NCBI GenBank assembly: GCA_016866935.1
Contig: VGKS01000003.1
Span: 1-43,322, forward strand
Length of the DNA: 43,322 nt
Direction of reading: 5' to 3'
From: Candidatus Pacearchaeota archaeon
GTDB taxonomy: Archaea; Nanobdellota; Nanobdellia; Pacearchaeales; GW2011-AR1
Shown: piece by piece, positions 8,484-16,715 of the stretch
How positions within the stretch are numbered: the first letter of the stretch is position 1
Layout: every line of letters starts with the position of its first letter
Position numbers and translations under genes: made by a program
Notes under the pieces: generated by a model
What the model was told of the DNA's origin: nothing
The model's database searches: none
What the model saw: the letters and a program-made list of their open reading frames with translations, nothing else

Positions 8484-8622
8484 CCTTTGTATTTGTAACT
8501 ACTTCATAGTTAACTATATCTCCCAATAACTGTTATATTATATACAAGACATTTCAATAGAAGTTCAACATCTTGAGCCGTTTCATTTCTTGATCTTAAG
8601 TAGTTAAGATGCTTTCTCTTAA

Positions 8623-8901
8623 TTACACTAAAGACTTGTTCAAACCCTTTAATGTCCCGGAAACCCTTAATACCTTTAACTCATTTTTTGCAAGAGATAA
8701 TGCTGCCTTAACATTATTCAATGCCTTATTATTTATACAAAGAACAACTTCATCTGCAACTTCTGAGACGAAGACAGGTGAAGCTTTAGCCCATCCTAAA
8801 ACACCTATAAACTCAAGTATTGCTTTCTCAATATTATATCGGGAACCTTTAACTAAAATATACCTCTTATTTTCCCTTGCAGATGGTTTTAATTTAAGCA
8901 T
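8623..8901 (-). CDS. rnp2: RNase P protein component 2 (Pop5-like)
   Basis: 92 aa, LKLKPSARENKRYILVKGS...AILEFIGVLGWAKASPVFV...VLRVSGTLKGL; size and pattern fit archaeal Pop5. Confidence 0.72.
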   Translation of the reverse strand: MLKLKPSARENKRYILVKGSRYNIEKAILEFIGVLGWAKASPVFVSEVADEVVLCINNKALNNVKAALSLAKNELKVLRVSGTLKGLNKSLV

Positions 8902-9719
8902 TAGAGTACTTCAGAGCCAACTATTTCATTGGTCTTTATCTTCAACATATTGCTTTCCAAAGCAAATCCAAGTCCCTCTGCTCCTCCAACTTTAAAGTTA
9001 GCCATTCCTATTACTCTTCCATCTTTATCTACTAAAGGACCTCCAGAATTTCCAGGATTCAAAGTAACGTCTGTCTGAATATATGCAGCTAAACCGTTAG
9101 GCCCCTCCCTATCAAGCGCAGAAACAATCCCTTCAGTAACTGTAAAAGATAATCCCAATGGATTGCCTATCGCAATCGCCTTCTGGCCTATAGAAACAAA
9201 ATCAGAGTCTGCAAGCTCAAATCCTTCCAAGTCTCCTGAAATTCTTAAAACTGCTAAATCTGCTAAAGCATCTGCCCCTACAACCTGTGCAGTATAAACT
9301 TCGTTGCTATATGTCTGAACTTGAATAGTTGTGCTTCCATCTATAACGTGATTATTTGTTAAAATATAATTTCCACCAGCAACAACAAAACCAGTTCCAG
9401 CAGATATATCTGTTGTAACAGTAACTACTTTTTTAATTGCTCCTTCTATAATTAATGACAAATCTTGTTGAGTAGATCTAAGCAAATCTATCTGGTTTTC
9501 AAAGTCGCTTCTCTGTTGTGAAATTGATCTGACAATCTCTCCTACTTGATATTGATTTTCCTGCCTTATGCTTCCCAAAGAACCTTTAATCTCTTTTTCA
9601 AAACTATTCTGTTGAGCTATTAATTTAGCAGATTGAGAACTAACAAAAGTAAAAGAAACAAGTTGAACTATCAAAAGCAATATCACTGCCCCATATAAAA
9701 CATTAATATGATGTTCCAT
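8901..9719 (-). CDS. Membrane-anchored HtrA/DegP-like trypsin-family serine protease, no PDZ domain
   Basis: N-terminal TM helix; TNNHVIDG (His), ALADLAVLRI (Asp), NPGNSGGPLVD (Ser) triad motifs. Confidence 0.9.
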   Translation of the reverse strand: MEHHINVLYGAVILLLIVQLVSFTFVSSQSAKLIAQQNSFEKEIKGSLGSIRQENQYQVGEIVRSISQQRSDFENQIDLLRSTQQDLSLIIEGAIKKVVTVTTDISAGTGFVVAGGNYILTNNHVIDGSTTIQVQTYSNEVYTAQVVGADALADLAVLRISGDLEGFELADSDFVSIGQKAIAIGNPLGLSFTVTEGIVSALDREGPNGLAAYIQTDVTLNPGNSGGPLVDKDGRVIGMANFKVGGAEGLGFALESNMLKIKTNEIVGSEVL

Positions 9720-9754
9720 CTTTTTTTATAGTAACTTCTTTCTATATTTATAGG

Positions 9755-9844
9755 TTACTTTGTCAATTCTTTAAACTTCTTTATTGTATTTTGATACCAT
9801 TTTTCCACATATCTAGCTTTTAATCTATGCTCCGAATCATACAC
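9755..9844 (-). CDS. Very small ORF (29 aa, GTG start): MYDSEHRLKARYVEKWYQNTIKKFKELTK
   Basis: Read by eye; clean stop and strongly protein-like composition; not in the ORF track. Confidence 0.35.
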   Translation of the reverse strand: MYDSEHRLKARYVEKWYQNTIKKFKELTK

Positions 9845-9910
9845 GTTAGAATATCTAAAAATAATATATGATTATATTCAATAATATTTATAATCTTATT
9901 TAGATAATTT

Positions 9911-10142
9911 CAATACCCAAAAAGAGATCTAGTTGAAAAAATAGCTTCCGAACAATTGGTAGGTAAAATTCCTCAAAGGACTCTTGCTCGTGTTGCAGGC
10001 AAAATGCCGGTAGAAAGATTTGTAGAAGCCGTTGACGGATTAGTAGAAGAGGAAGTTTTAGGAAAACCATCATACGACTAAAAAGAAAGAAAAATATTCT
10101 ACCCATTTAACCCAGAAATAGCAAGAAAGAGAGGACACATTT
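9911..10142 (+). pseudogene. Gene remnant: ...FQYPKRDLVEKIASEQLVGKIPQRTLARVAGKMPVERFVEAVDGLVEEEVLGKPSYD*KERKIFYPFNPEIARKRGHI*
   Basis: Protein-like open frame without an ATG start, with a TAA at about 10079-10081 and a protein-like continuation in the same frame. Confidence 0.4.
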
Positions 10143-10185
10143 AATTTTCACAAACCATTATAAACTTATATCTCAATATTGAGTT

Positions 10186-11517
10186 ATGTTAAAGATTCAT
10201 GCAGTCGGAGGTTTTTCTGAAGTTGGCAAAAATATGACTGCAGTAGAATGTAATGAAGATGTAACTCTCTGTGATGCGGGTCTTTTCATTCCAGCTCTTG
10301 TAGGTGTAAGTGAAAAAGAAAAGATACCAACAGAACAAGGAATGAGGGGGATAGGGGCTTTACCAAACGACCATTACTTAGATGAAAAAGGTCTTAGGAG
10401 TAAAGTAAAATCAATAGCAATTTCTCATGGCCATTTAGATCACGTAGGTGCAGTTCAATATTTAGCCCATAGATACAAGGCACCAGTTTCAGGAACACCT
10501 TATACAGTAGAAGTTCTGAAAAAACTACTTCCAGAAAGAGGAATAAGAAATCCTATTCACTCTATAAAATCAAACGGCTTTGCTAATATAAACGGAAATC
10601 AAAAATACAAAGTGGAATTTGTGCATATGACTCATTCAACATTACAATGCGCATTAGTCGCAGTTCATACTCCAGAAGGAGTTGTACTTTATGCTAATGA
10701 CTACAAGTTAGATGACACTCCTGTTATTGGAGATAAGCCAAACTATCAAAGATTAAAACAAATATCAAAAGAAGGAGTAAAAGCTTTAGTTGTAAATTGT
10801 TTATACGCTCATTCAGAAAAGAAGACTCCATCAGAATCTCTAGCAAGAGAGTTAGTAAAAGATAAGTTCCAGGAATTACAAGGAAGTAAAGAAGGCCTAA
10901 TAGTAACAACATTTGCATCTCATATAGCAAGACTAAAGTCTATAGTTGACTTTGGCCAAAAACTAGATAGAAAAATAGTTTTTATAGGAAGAAGTTTAGC
11001 AAAATATGTAGAGGCAGCAGAATTGGTAAAAGAATCCCCTTTCAAGAATAAAGTAATTATGGCCACTTATAAAAAACAAGTAGAAAAGACTCTTAGAATG
11101 GTCGAAGCAAACAGAGACAAATATATGGTAGTATGTACAGGCCATCAAGGTGAAAAAGGATCTGTTTTGGATAGAATCTCCAGAAATCAGCTCCCATTGA
11201 AGATACACCCTGGAGACAATATAGTATTTTGTTCAAAGACTATTCCTGCTCCAGAAACAATAGCCTCAAAAGCAGAATTACTAAAGCGTTTAAGTGAGTT
11301 TAAACCTCAAATAACTGAGAATCTTCATGTATCAGGTCATGGTTCTAGAGAAGATTTAATGGAATTAATAAAACTGACAAATCCTGAAAATGTAATCCCG
11401 TCTCATGGAGATCATGCAAAAACAATCCCTGGCATGCATGTTGCTGAAGATATGGGCTACAAAAAAGGTTATAATGTTCATTTGCTCTCAAATGGAGAGT
11501 CAATAAAAATAGCATGA
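10186..11517 (+). CDS. rnj: RNase J-type metallo-beta-lactamase/beta-CASP ribonuclease
   Basis: ISHGHLDHVGAV metallo-beta-lactamase motif; GFSEVGKNMTAVE N-terminus; VSGHGSREDLMELIKLTNPENVIPSHGD C-terminal block typical of RNase J. Confidence 0.9.
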   Translation: MLKIHAVGGFSEVGKNMTAVECNEDVTLCDAGLFIPALVGVSEKEKIPTEQGMRGIGALPNDHYLDEKGLRSKVKSIAISHGHLDHVGAVQYLAHRYKAPVSGTPYTVEVLKKLLPERGIRNPIHSIKSNGFANINGNQKYKVEFVHMTHSTLQCALVAVHTPEGVVLYANDYKLDDTPVIGDKPNYQRLKQISKEGVKALVVNCLYAHSEKKTPSESLARELVKDKFQELQGSKEGLIVTTFASHIARLKSIVDFGQKLDRKIVFIGRSLAKYVEAAELVKESPFKNKVIMATYKKQVEKTLRMVEANRDKYMVVCTGHQGEKGSVLDRISRNQLPLKIHPGDNIVFCSKTIPAPETIASKAELLKRLSEFKPQITENLHVSGHGSREDLMELIKLTNPENVIPSHGDHAKTIPGMHVAEDMGYKKGYNVHLLSNGESIKIA

Positions 11518-11993
11518 GGGATGATATAGTTGGAATGTTGAAGAATGCCATAGACCATGGTGGTAACCCTCAAAGAGTAGCTCAATCACTAATTAATTCA
11601 GGTTATCCTATGAAAGACGTAAAAGAAGCATGCGATTATGTGATTTCAAATAATCCTGAACTTAAAGCCCAACAATCACAACAAGTTAATCAACAAACTC
11701 CTCAAATGATTATTAGTTCTCAACAAGAAGCTCCTCAACAAAAACCACAAATCCAGCAACAAGTTGCTCAAAAAATTCAAATGCCTCAACCTCCTCAATA
11801 CAAAGCTCCTTCACCTACTCCATACTCTCAACAAGCACAGTTTTCAAGACCAAAACCTCTTCCTTCACAAAAGATAAATCCTTCAAGAGTCGGAAAAATA
11901 CTTGTCTTAATTCTAGTATTATTGCTTTTGGTTTTAGCATTAATATCCGTAATAGTTTTTAAAGACGATATTCTAGACCTATTGGGTCTATGA
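11514..11993 (+). CDS. Hypothetical tail-anchored membrane protein with Gln/Pro-rich linker
   Basis: N-terminal short helical domain (GGNPQRVAQSLINSGYPMKDVKEACDYVI), Q/P-rich middle, C-terminal TM helix; 4-nt overlap with rnj. Confidence 0.7.
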   Translation: MRDDIVGMLKNAIDHGGNPQRVAQSLINSGYPMKDVKEACDYVISNNPELKAQQSQQVNQQTPQMIISSQQEAPQQKPQIQQQVAQKIQMPQPPQYKAPSPTPYSQQAQFSRPKPLPSQKINPSRVGKILVLILVLLLLVLALISVIVFKDDILDLLGL

Positions 11994-12523
11994 GTTTAGT
12001 CTACGAACCAGCAGAAGATTCTTACTTATTAGAGTCAGTAATAAAAAGATATTGTAAGAATAAAGCCGTTCTTGATATGTGTACTGGCACGGGTATATTA
12101 GCAAAATCTGCATTAGATAATGGAGCAAAATCAGTTACAGCAGTTGACATAAATAAATCTGCTCTAGATTCAATAAAAGAGACTAAAATCAAGAAAATAA
12201 GAAGCAGTTTGTTTCAAAAAGTAAAAGGAAAATTTGACTTAATAATATGTAATCCACCATATCTTCCAAAAGATCAAAATGAAGATAAAGAAAGCGAGTT
12301 AGCAACTACTGGAGGAGACGATGGAGATGAGTTTATCCTAAAATTCTTAGACAATGTAAAGAAACATATGGAAAAAGAAGGGGTAATTCTTCTTTTAGTC
12401 TCTTCATTAACCCCAATGGATAAAATAAACAAGAAATTAGAGAAAGAAAGGCTAGTATCAAAAGTAATTGCGTCAATAACGATGTTCTTTGAAAAACTAG
12501 AAGTCCTAGAAATTAAGCAATAA
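11990..12523 (+). CDS. HemK2/PrmC-like N5-glutamine methyltransferase
   Basis: VYEPAEDSYLLESV, DMCTGTGILAKSA, IICNPPYLP (NPPY motif). Confidence 0.85.
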   Translation: MSLVYEPAEDSYLLESVIKRYCKNKAVLDMCTGTGILAKSALDNGAKSVTAVDINKSALDSIKETKIKKIRSSLFQKVKGKFDLIICNPPYLPKDQNEDKESELATTGGDDGDEFILKFLDNVKKHMEKEGVILLLVSSLTPMDKINKKLEKERLVSKVIASITMFFEKLEVLEIKQ

Positions 12524-12557
12524 ATAAGCCCATAAATAGGTCTAATTTGAAACGCCG

Positions 12558-12707
12558 ATGAATATTGATGAACTAATTGAATCCAGAGAAACTCCTGTTT
12601 ACGAGGCTAGAGAATACCTTAGACCTTGCAGTAAACTATCCGATGAAGACATGATTATAAACGGAGTTGAAGACCCAAGTTATGCAGTATTTGGGAATTT
12701 AGACTAA
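12558..12707 (+). CDS. Small hypothetical protein (49 aa)
   Basis: MNIDELIESRETPVYEAREYLRPCSKLSDEDMIINGVEDPSYAVFGNLD; read by eye, below the track cutoff. Confidence 0.45.
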   Translation: MNIDELIESRETPVYEAREYLRPCSKLSDEDMIINGVEDPSYAVFGNLD

Positions 12708-12753
12708 TCCTTACTACAATAATCCCTATAAACCCCAAGACTAACCAAACTTT

Positions 12754-13902
12754 ATGAAGTTTGGCCATCTGGCAGACTGTCATCTAGGCGCTTGGAGATA
12801 TCCAGAATTGCAACAGTTAAATTTTGAGAGCTTTAAGGCTGCTTTAGATACATGTAAAAAAGAGAAAGTTGATTTTATTCTTATAGCTGGAGATTTATTT
12901 GACTCTCCTTATCCTCCAATAGAAACAATCAAAGACGCTTTCAATGAGTTCCGTAAGCTAAAAGAATCTAATATCCCTGTTTTTTTCATAGCAGGAAGCC
13001 ACGATTATTCTATTTCGGGAAAAAGTTTCTTAGACGTAATGGAGAAGTCAGGTTTTGGGGTAAATGCCTACAAACCCCAAGAAAGAGACGGAAACATAAT
13101 TTTGGAACCAATTATTTACAAAGGAGTTGCGATTTATGGTTTCCCTGGTAAAAAAACTGGTTTAGAGGTAAATGATATTCCAAGAATAAAATTACAAGAT
13201 GCTCCTGGAATGTTCAAGATTTTAATGCTTCACACAACAATGAAAGATGCCATGCCAAACTTAGATATCCCTTCAGTAAATAGAGAGAGTTTGCCTAAAG
13301 TAGACTATCTTGCTCTAGGGCATTTACACTTACAGTATGAAAAAGGAAATGCTGTATATGGAGGGCCAATATATCCAAACAATGCTTCTGAATTAGAAGA
13401 TTTAGAATATGGAACTTTCTATATTATAGACACAAATAAAGAAGCAAAAAGGCATAATCTAAAATTAAAAGATGTATTGGTTCTAGACCTAGAAATAACT
13501 GATTCGTTAATTGGAACTGATAAAATAGTTGAAGAATTAAAGAGACATAATCTAAAAGATAAAATATTTATCTTAAAATTAAAAGGAGTTTTGGAAAAAG
13601 GTAAGATAACAGATATTAATTTCAATAGGATTGAGGAATTCGCAAGAAAACAAGGAGTATACTGTTTTATGAAAAATACTACAAAACTCTTTTTCCCAAT
13701 AATTGATATCGATGTAGCTCCAAAAACAGAAGACTTTGAAAAAGAAATAATAGATAGTTTTTGTGCAAAAAATCCCCATGAACTTAATAAAAATATTCCT
13801 TTGCTTCTATCTATGCTTAACTTAGAGAAGAAAGAAGATGAAACCTCCCGCGTATTCGAAGATAGATTATTTTCAGATTCAAAGAAGGTCTTATTTCCAT
13901 GA
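12754..13902 (+). CDS. mre11: DNA double-strand break repair nuclease Mre11
   Basis: HLADCHLGAW, IAGDLFDSPYPP, FIAGSHDYS, LALGHLH phosphoesterase motifs; overlaps rad50. Confidence 0.93.
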   Translation: MKFGHLADCHLGAWRYPELQQLNFESFKAALDTCKKEKVDFILIAGDLFDSPYPPIETIKDAFNEFRKLKESNIPVFFIAGSHDYSISGKSFLDVMEKSGFGVNAYKPQERDGNIILEPIIYKGVAIYGFPGKKTGLEVNDIPRIKLQDAPGMFKILMLHTTMKDAMPNLDIPSVNRESLPKVDYLALGHLHLQYEKGNAVYGGPIYPNNASELEDLEYGTFYIIDTNKEAKRHNLKLKDVLVLDLEITDSLIGTDKIVEELKRHNLKDKIFILKLKGVLEKGKITDINFNRIEEFARKQGVYCFMKNTTKLFFPIIDIDVAPKTEDFEKEIIDSFCAKNPHELNKNIPLLLSMLNLEKKEDETSRVFEDRLFSDSKKVLFP

Positions 13903-15962
13903 TATTCAAAAAACTTAAGCTTAAGAATATAAGAAGTTACAGAGAAGAAGAGGTAGTATTCCCTGAAGGAGCTGTTCTTTTAGCAGGAGATGTTGGGTCT
14001 GGTAAAACTTCTATTCTTTTAGCTATAGAGTACGCTTTATTTGGACTTCAACCAGGGCAAAGAGGCTCGTCTCTTTTATCAAATGGGGAAGAATTTGGGG
14101 AAGTTTCTTTAGAATTAGAAATAAATGGAAATAAGGTCTTAATAGAAAGAGGATTAAAAAGAAGTTCAAAATCAATAAATCAAGATTTTGCAGCAATAAC
14201 AATAAATGGTTCAAGATTTGAATCTTCTGTAACGGAAGTTAAACTGAAAATCTTAGAGCTTCTTAATTATCCATTAGATTTTGTAAGAAAAAACAATCTG
14301 GTATACCGTTATACTGTTTATACCCCTCAAGAAGAAATGAAGGAAATAATTCGTGAAGATATTGAAACTAGACTTGATGTTTTAAGACATGTCTTTGGAA
14401 TAGACAAGTACAAAAGAATTCAAGAGAATACTGCCAGAATATCTTCAATAATAAGAGATGAATCAAGAGTATTGCAAGCAGAAGCGGCAATAATAGATTC
14501 CAGAAAAAACGATGTTGACTCAAGTCAAAAATTCCTTAATATGATTCAATCTAAAGTATCAATAAAACAAGATGAGATAAAAGAAGTAAAAAACGAAAGA
14601 TTGCTTAAGGAAAAAGAAGTCGAAGAATTACATATTAAAGTATCAGAAAGAGAGAACTTCAAGAAAGAAATAGAAAAACTTTCTCTTGTTCTGAGAAATA
14701 AGCAAGAGCAAAAGTCCCGGTTTACTAAAGATTTGCTTGAAATGGATGATTTAATAAATTCTTCAAAATCATTAGCAATAAATTTAGACCCAAAAAAAAT
14801 TAATGACCAGATAGAAAATACTCTAAAAAATATAATATTGCTTGAAAAAGAGCACTTAGAATTTAACTCAAACAGTAACTCCCTAGATATTCAAAAACAA
14901 AGCGAGTTGGTTAAGAAAACAAAAATATTCCAGCTTCAACATTGTCCTACATGCCTACAAGATGTACCTGAAGCTCATAAACATAATATAATGAATGAAG
15001 TAGAAACTAAAATAAATAAATTTGACAAAGATAAAGTTGTTCTTTTAAATCAGATTCAAAAAATTAGTGCAGAACTAAGCAATCAAAAGAATATACTAAA
15101 AAATCTTGAGAATGATAGGGTTGCAATACAAATAAATAATGCTAAACAGGAAAATTTAAACAAGTACATAACTAAAAAACAAGAATTAGAAAAACTAAAA
15201 GATTCTTTCGAAAAAGATATTACTTTTATAAATGATCAAATAGACTCGCAAAAAAAGAACGCATTAGATTATTCTAAGTATGATAATTTATTGAGGATTA
15301 AAAGGGAGGAACTAATATTTCTAATTAATGAAGAAAAAAGAAAAGAGATAGAATTAGCGGAAATAAATAAAGAAATAGAAATGACTATAAGGGAAATATC
15401 CAAGTATAACTCAGAAATACAAAGGGGTCAGGAGTCAAAGAATAAATTGATAAAAATGTTGGATATAGAAGGGTGGCTTTCAAACAATTTCACAAATTTA
15501 ACTAAGTTTACAGAAAAGAATATACTGATAGCATTAAGAAAAGAATTTACAAAAATATTTAATAAATGGTTTTCTATGCTTACGACTGATTCTTTTGAAG
15601 TATACTTAGATGAAAACTTCTCTCCAGTAATAGTCCATAATGAGTTTGAGTTGGATTATGAATTTCTTTCAGGTGGAGAAAGAACTGCAGTAGCTTTAGC
15701 TTATAGACTTGCATTAAATCAATTAATCAATTCAGTTCTAAGCAAAATAAAGACAAGCGACGTGGTAATACTCGACGAACCGACAGAAGGGTTCTCTGAA
15801 GCTCAATTAGACAAAATGCGCGACATGCTTAGAGAGTTAAATGTGAAACAGCTCTTGATAGTAAGCCATGAAACAAAAATGGAAGGCTTCGTAGACCACG
15901 TCATTCGTTTTAAGAAAACTAACGGAGTATCCGAGGTTATCTCCCAACCGGATTTGCATTAA
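13899..15962 (+). CDS. rad50: DNA double-strand break repair ATPase Rad50
   Basis: Walker A GDVGSGKTSIL, zinc hook CPTC, LSGGERTAVALAYRLAL signature, VVILDEPTEGF Walker B. Confidence 0.95.
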   Translation: MIFKKLKLKNIRSYREEEVVFPEGAVLLAGDVGSGKTSILLAIEYALFGLQPGQRGSSLLSNGEEFGEVSLELEINGNKVLIERGLKRSSKSINQDFAAITINGSRFESSVTEVKLKILELLNYPLDFVRKNNLVYRYTVYTPQEEMKEIIREDIETRLDVLRHVFGIDKYKRIQENTARISSIIRDESRVLQAEAAIIDSRKNDVDSSQKFLNMIQSKVSIKQDEIKEVKNERLLKEKEVEELHIKVSERENFKKEIEKLSLVLRNKQEQKSRFTKDLLEMDDLINSSKSLAINLDPKKINDQIENTLKNIILLEKEHLEFNSNSNSLDIQKQSELVKKTKIFQLQHCPTCLQDVPEAHKHNIMNEVETKINKFDKDKVVLLNQIQKISAELSNQKNILKNLENDRVAIQINNAKQENLNKYITKKQELEKLKDSFEKDITFINDQIDSQKKNALDYSKYDNLLRIKREELIFLINEEKRKEIELAEINKEIEMTIREISKYNSEIQRGQESKNKLIKMLDIEGWLSNNFTNLTKFTEKNILIALRKEFTKIFNKWFSMLTTDSFEVYLDENFSPVIVHNEFELDYEFLSGGERTAVALAYRLALNQLINSVLSKIKTSDVVILDEPTEGFSEAQLDKMRDMLRELNVKQLLIVSHETKMEGFVDHVIRFKKTNGVSEVISQPDLH

Positions 15963-15981
15963 ATTTTTTACCAAAAAATTT
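15961..15981. terminator. AT-rich hairpin AAATTTTTT-acc-AAAAAATTT after rad50
   Basis: Perfect 9-bp arms with a 3-nt loop; its 3' arm merges into the downstream TATA-like TTTAAATAG of psmB. Confidence 0.4.
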
Positions 15982-16026
15982 AAATAGTATAGGTTTGGAT
16001 TAGTTTAAGGGGTATTTTTTATTCTT

Positions 16027-16698
16027 ATGAATGAAGACATTTCAAAGCACGTTTTAAAAACAGGAACTTTAACAATAGGTATCGTCTGTAAAGATGGAAT
16101 AGTAGTAGCGGCAGATAGAAGACAGTCGTATGGTGCTCAGGGTGGCGGAGTTTCTTATTTAGCTGGAGCAGCTAAAAAAGTTCTAGAATTAACAGACCGA
16201 ATGATTGCTACAACAGCAGGTACAGCCTCAGACACAAGAAAGGTTCTGGATATTTTACGTGCTGAATTCAAACTTAAAGAATTAAGAACAAGAGAAAAAA
16301 TCAGCATTCCAGAGGCAGCTAATTTCTTGTCAAATATGGTTTATGGTAATATAAGACAGCCTTCAATGATTCCAAGTATTACTCATTTTATATTGTCAGG
16401 TTACGACGACAAAGGATTATATTTATACGATATATCTCCAGATGGTTATATTCAAGAATCAGATACTTATGTTGCAACAGGAAGTGGTATTGCGCAGGCA
16501 CATCCTATTCTTGACATGGATTATAGAAAGAATATGAGTACAGATGAAGCCATTGCAATGGTAACTAAGTGTATAAGAGCAGCAACTGCAAGAGAACCTA
16601 GTGTAGGAGCAGGAATGGATATATACGTAGTAAAGAAGGGAGAAATTAAGCAAGTTGCTGATAAAGAAGCAATAGTAAGTTTTGAAAATTCAAAATAA
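16027..16698 (+). CDS. psmB: Proteasome subunit beta
   Basis: Short propeptide then KTG|TLTIGIVCKDGIVVAADRRQS (N-terminal Thr nucleophile). Confidence 0.94.
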   Translation: MNEDISKHVLKTGTLTIGIVCKDGIVVAADRRQSYGAQGGGVSYLAGAAKKVLELTDRMIATTAGTASDTRKVLDILRAEFKLKELRTREKISIPEAANFLSNMVYGNIRQPSMIPSITHFILSGYDDKGLYLYDISPDGYIQESDTYVATGSGIAQAHPILDMDYRKNMSTDEAIAMVTKCIRAATAREPSVGAGMDIYVVKKGEIKQVADKEAIVSFENSK

Positions 16699-16715
16699 TA
16701 TTCTAAAAATTAAAC

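Noticed and set aside
8593-8610. Palindrome ATCTTAA-gtag-TTAAGAT between rnp2 and the sigma-like gene
   Set aside because: Short AT-rich dyad at a gene end; most simply a weak terminator, expected often by chance in AT-rich DNA.
8609-8995. 128-aa + strand ORF antisense to Pop5-like and protease genes
   Set aside because: Antisense to two better-supported coding regions.
9900-10106. 68-aa minus-strand ORF in the 9.9-10.1 kb gap
   Set aside because: The opposite (+) strand frame is much more protein-like; the minus ORF is Phe/Leu-rich artefact.
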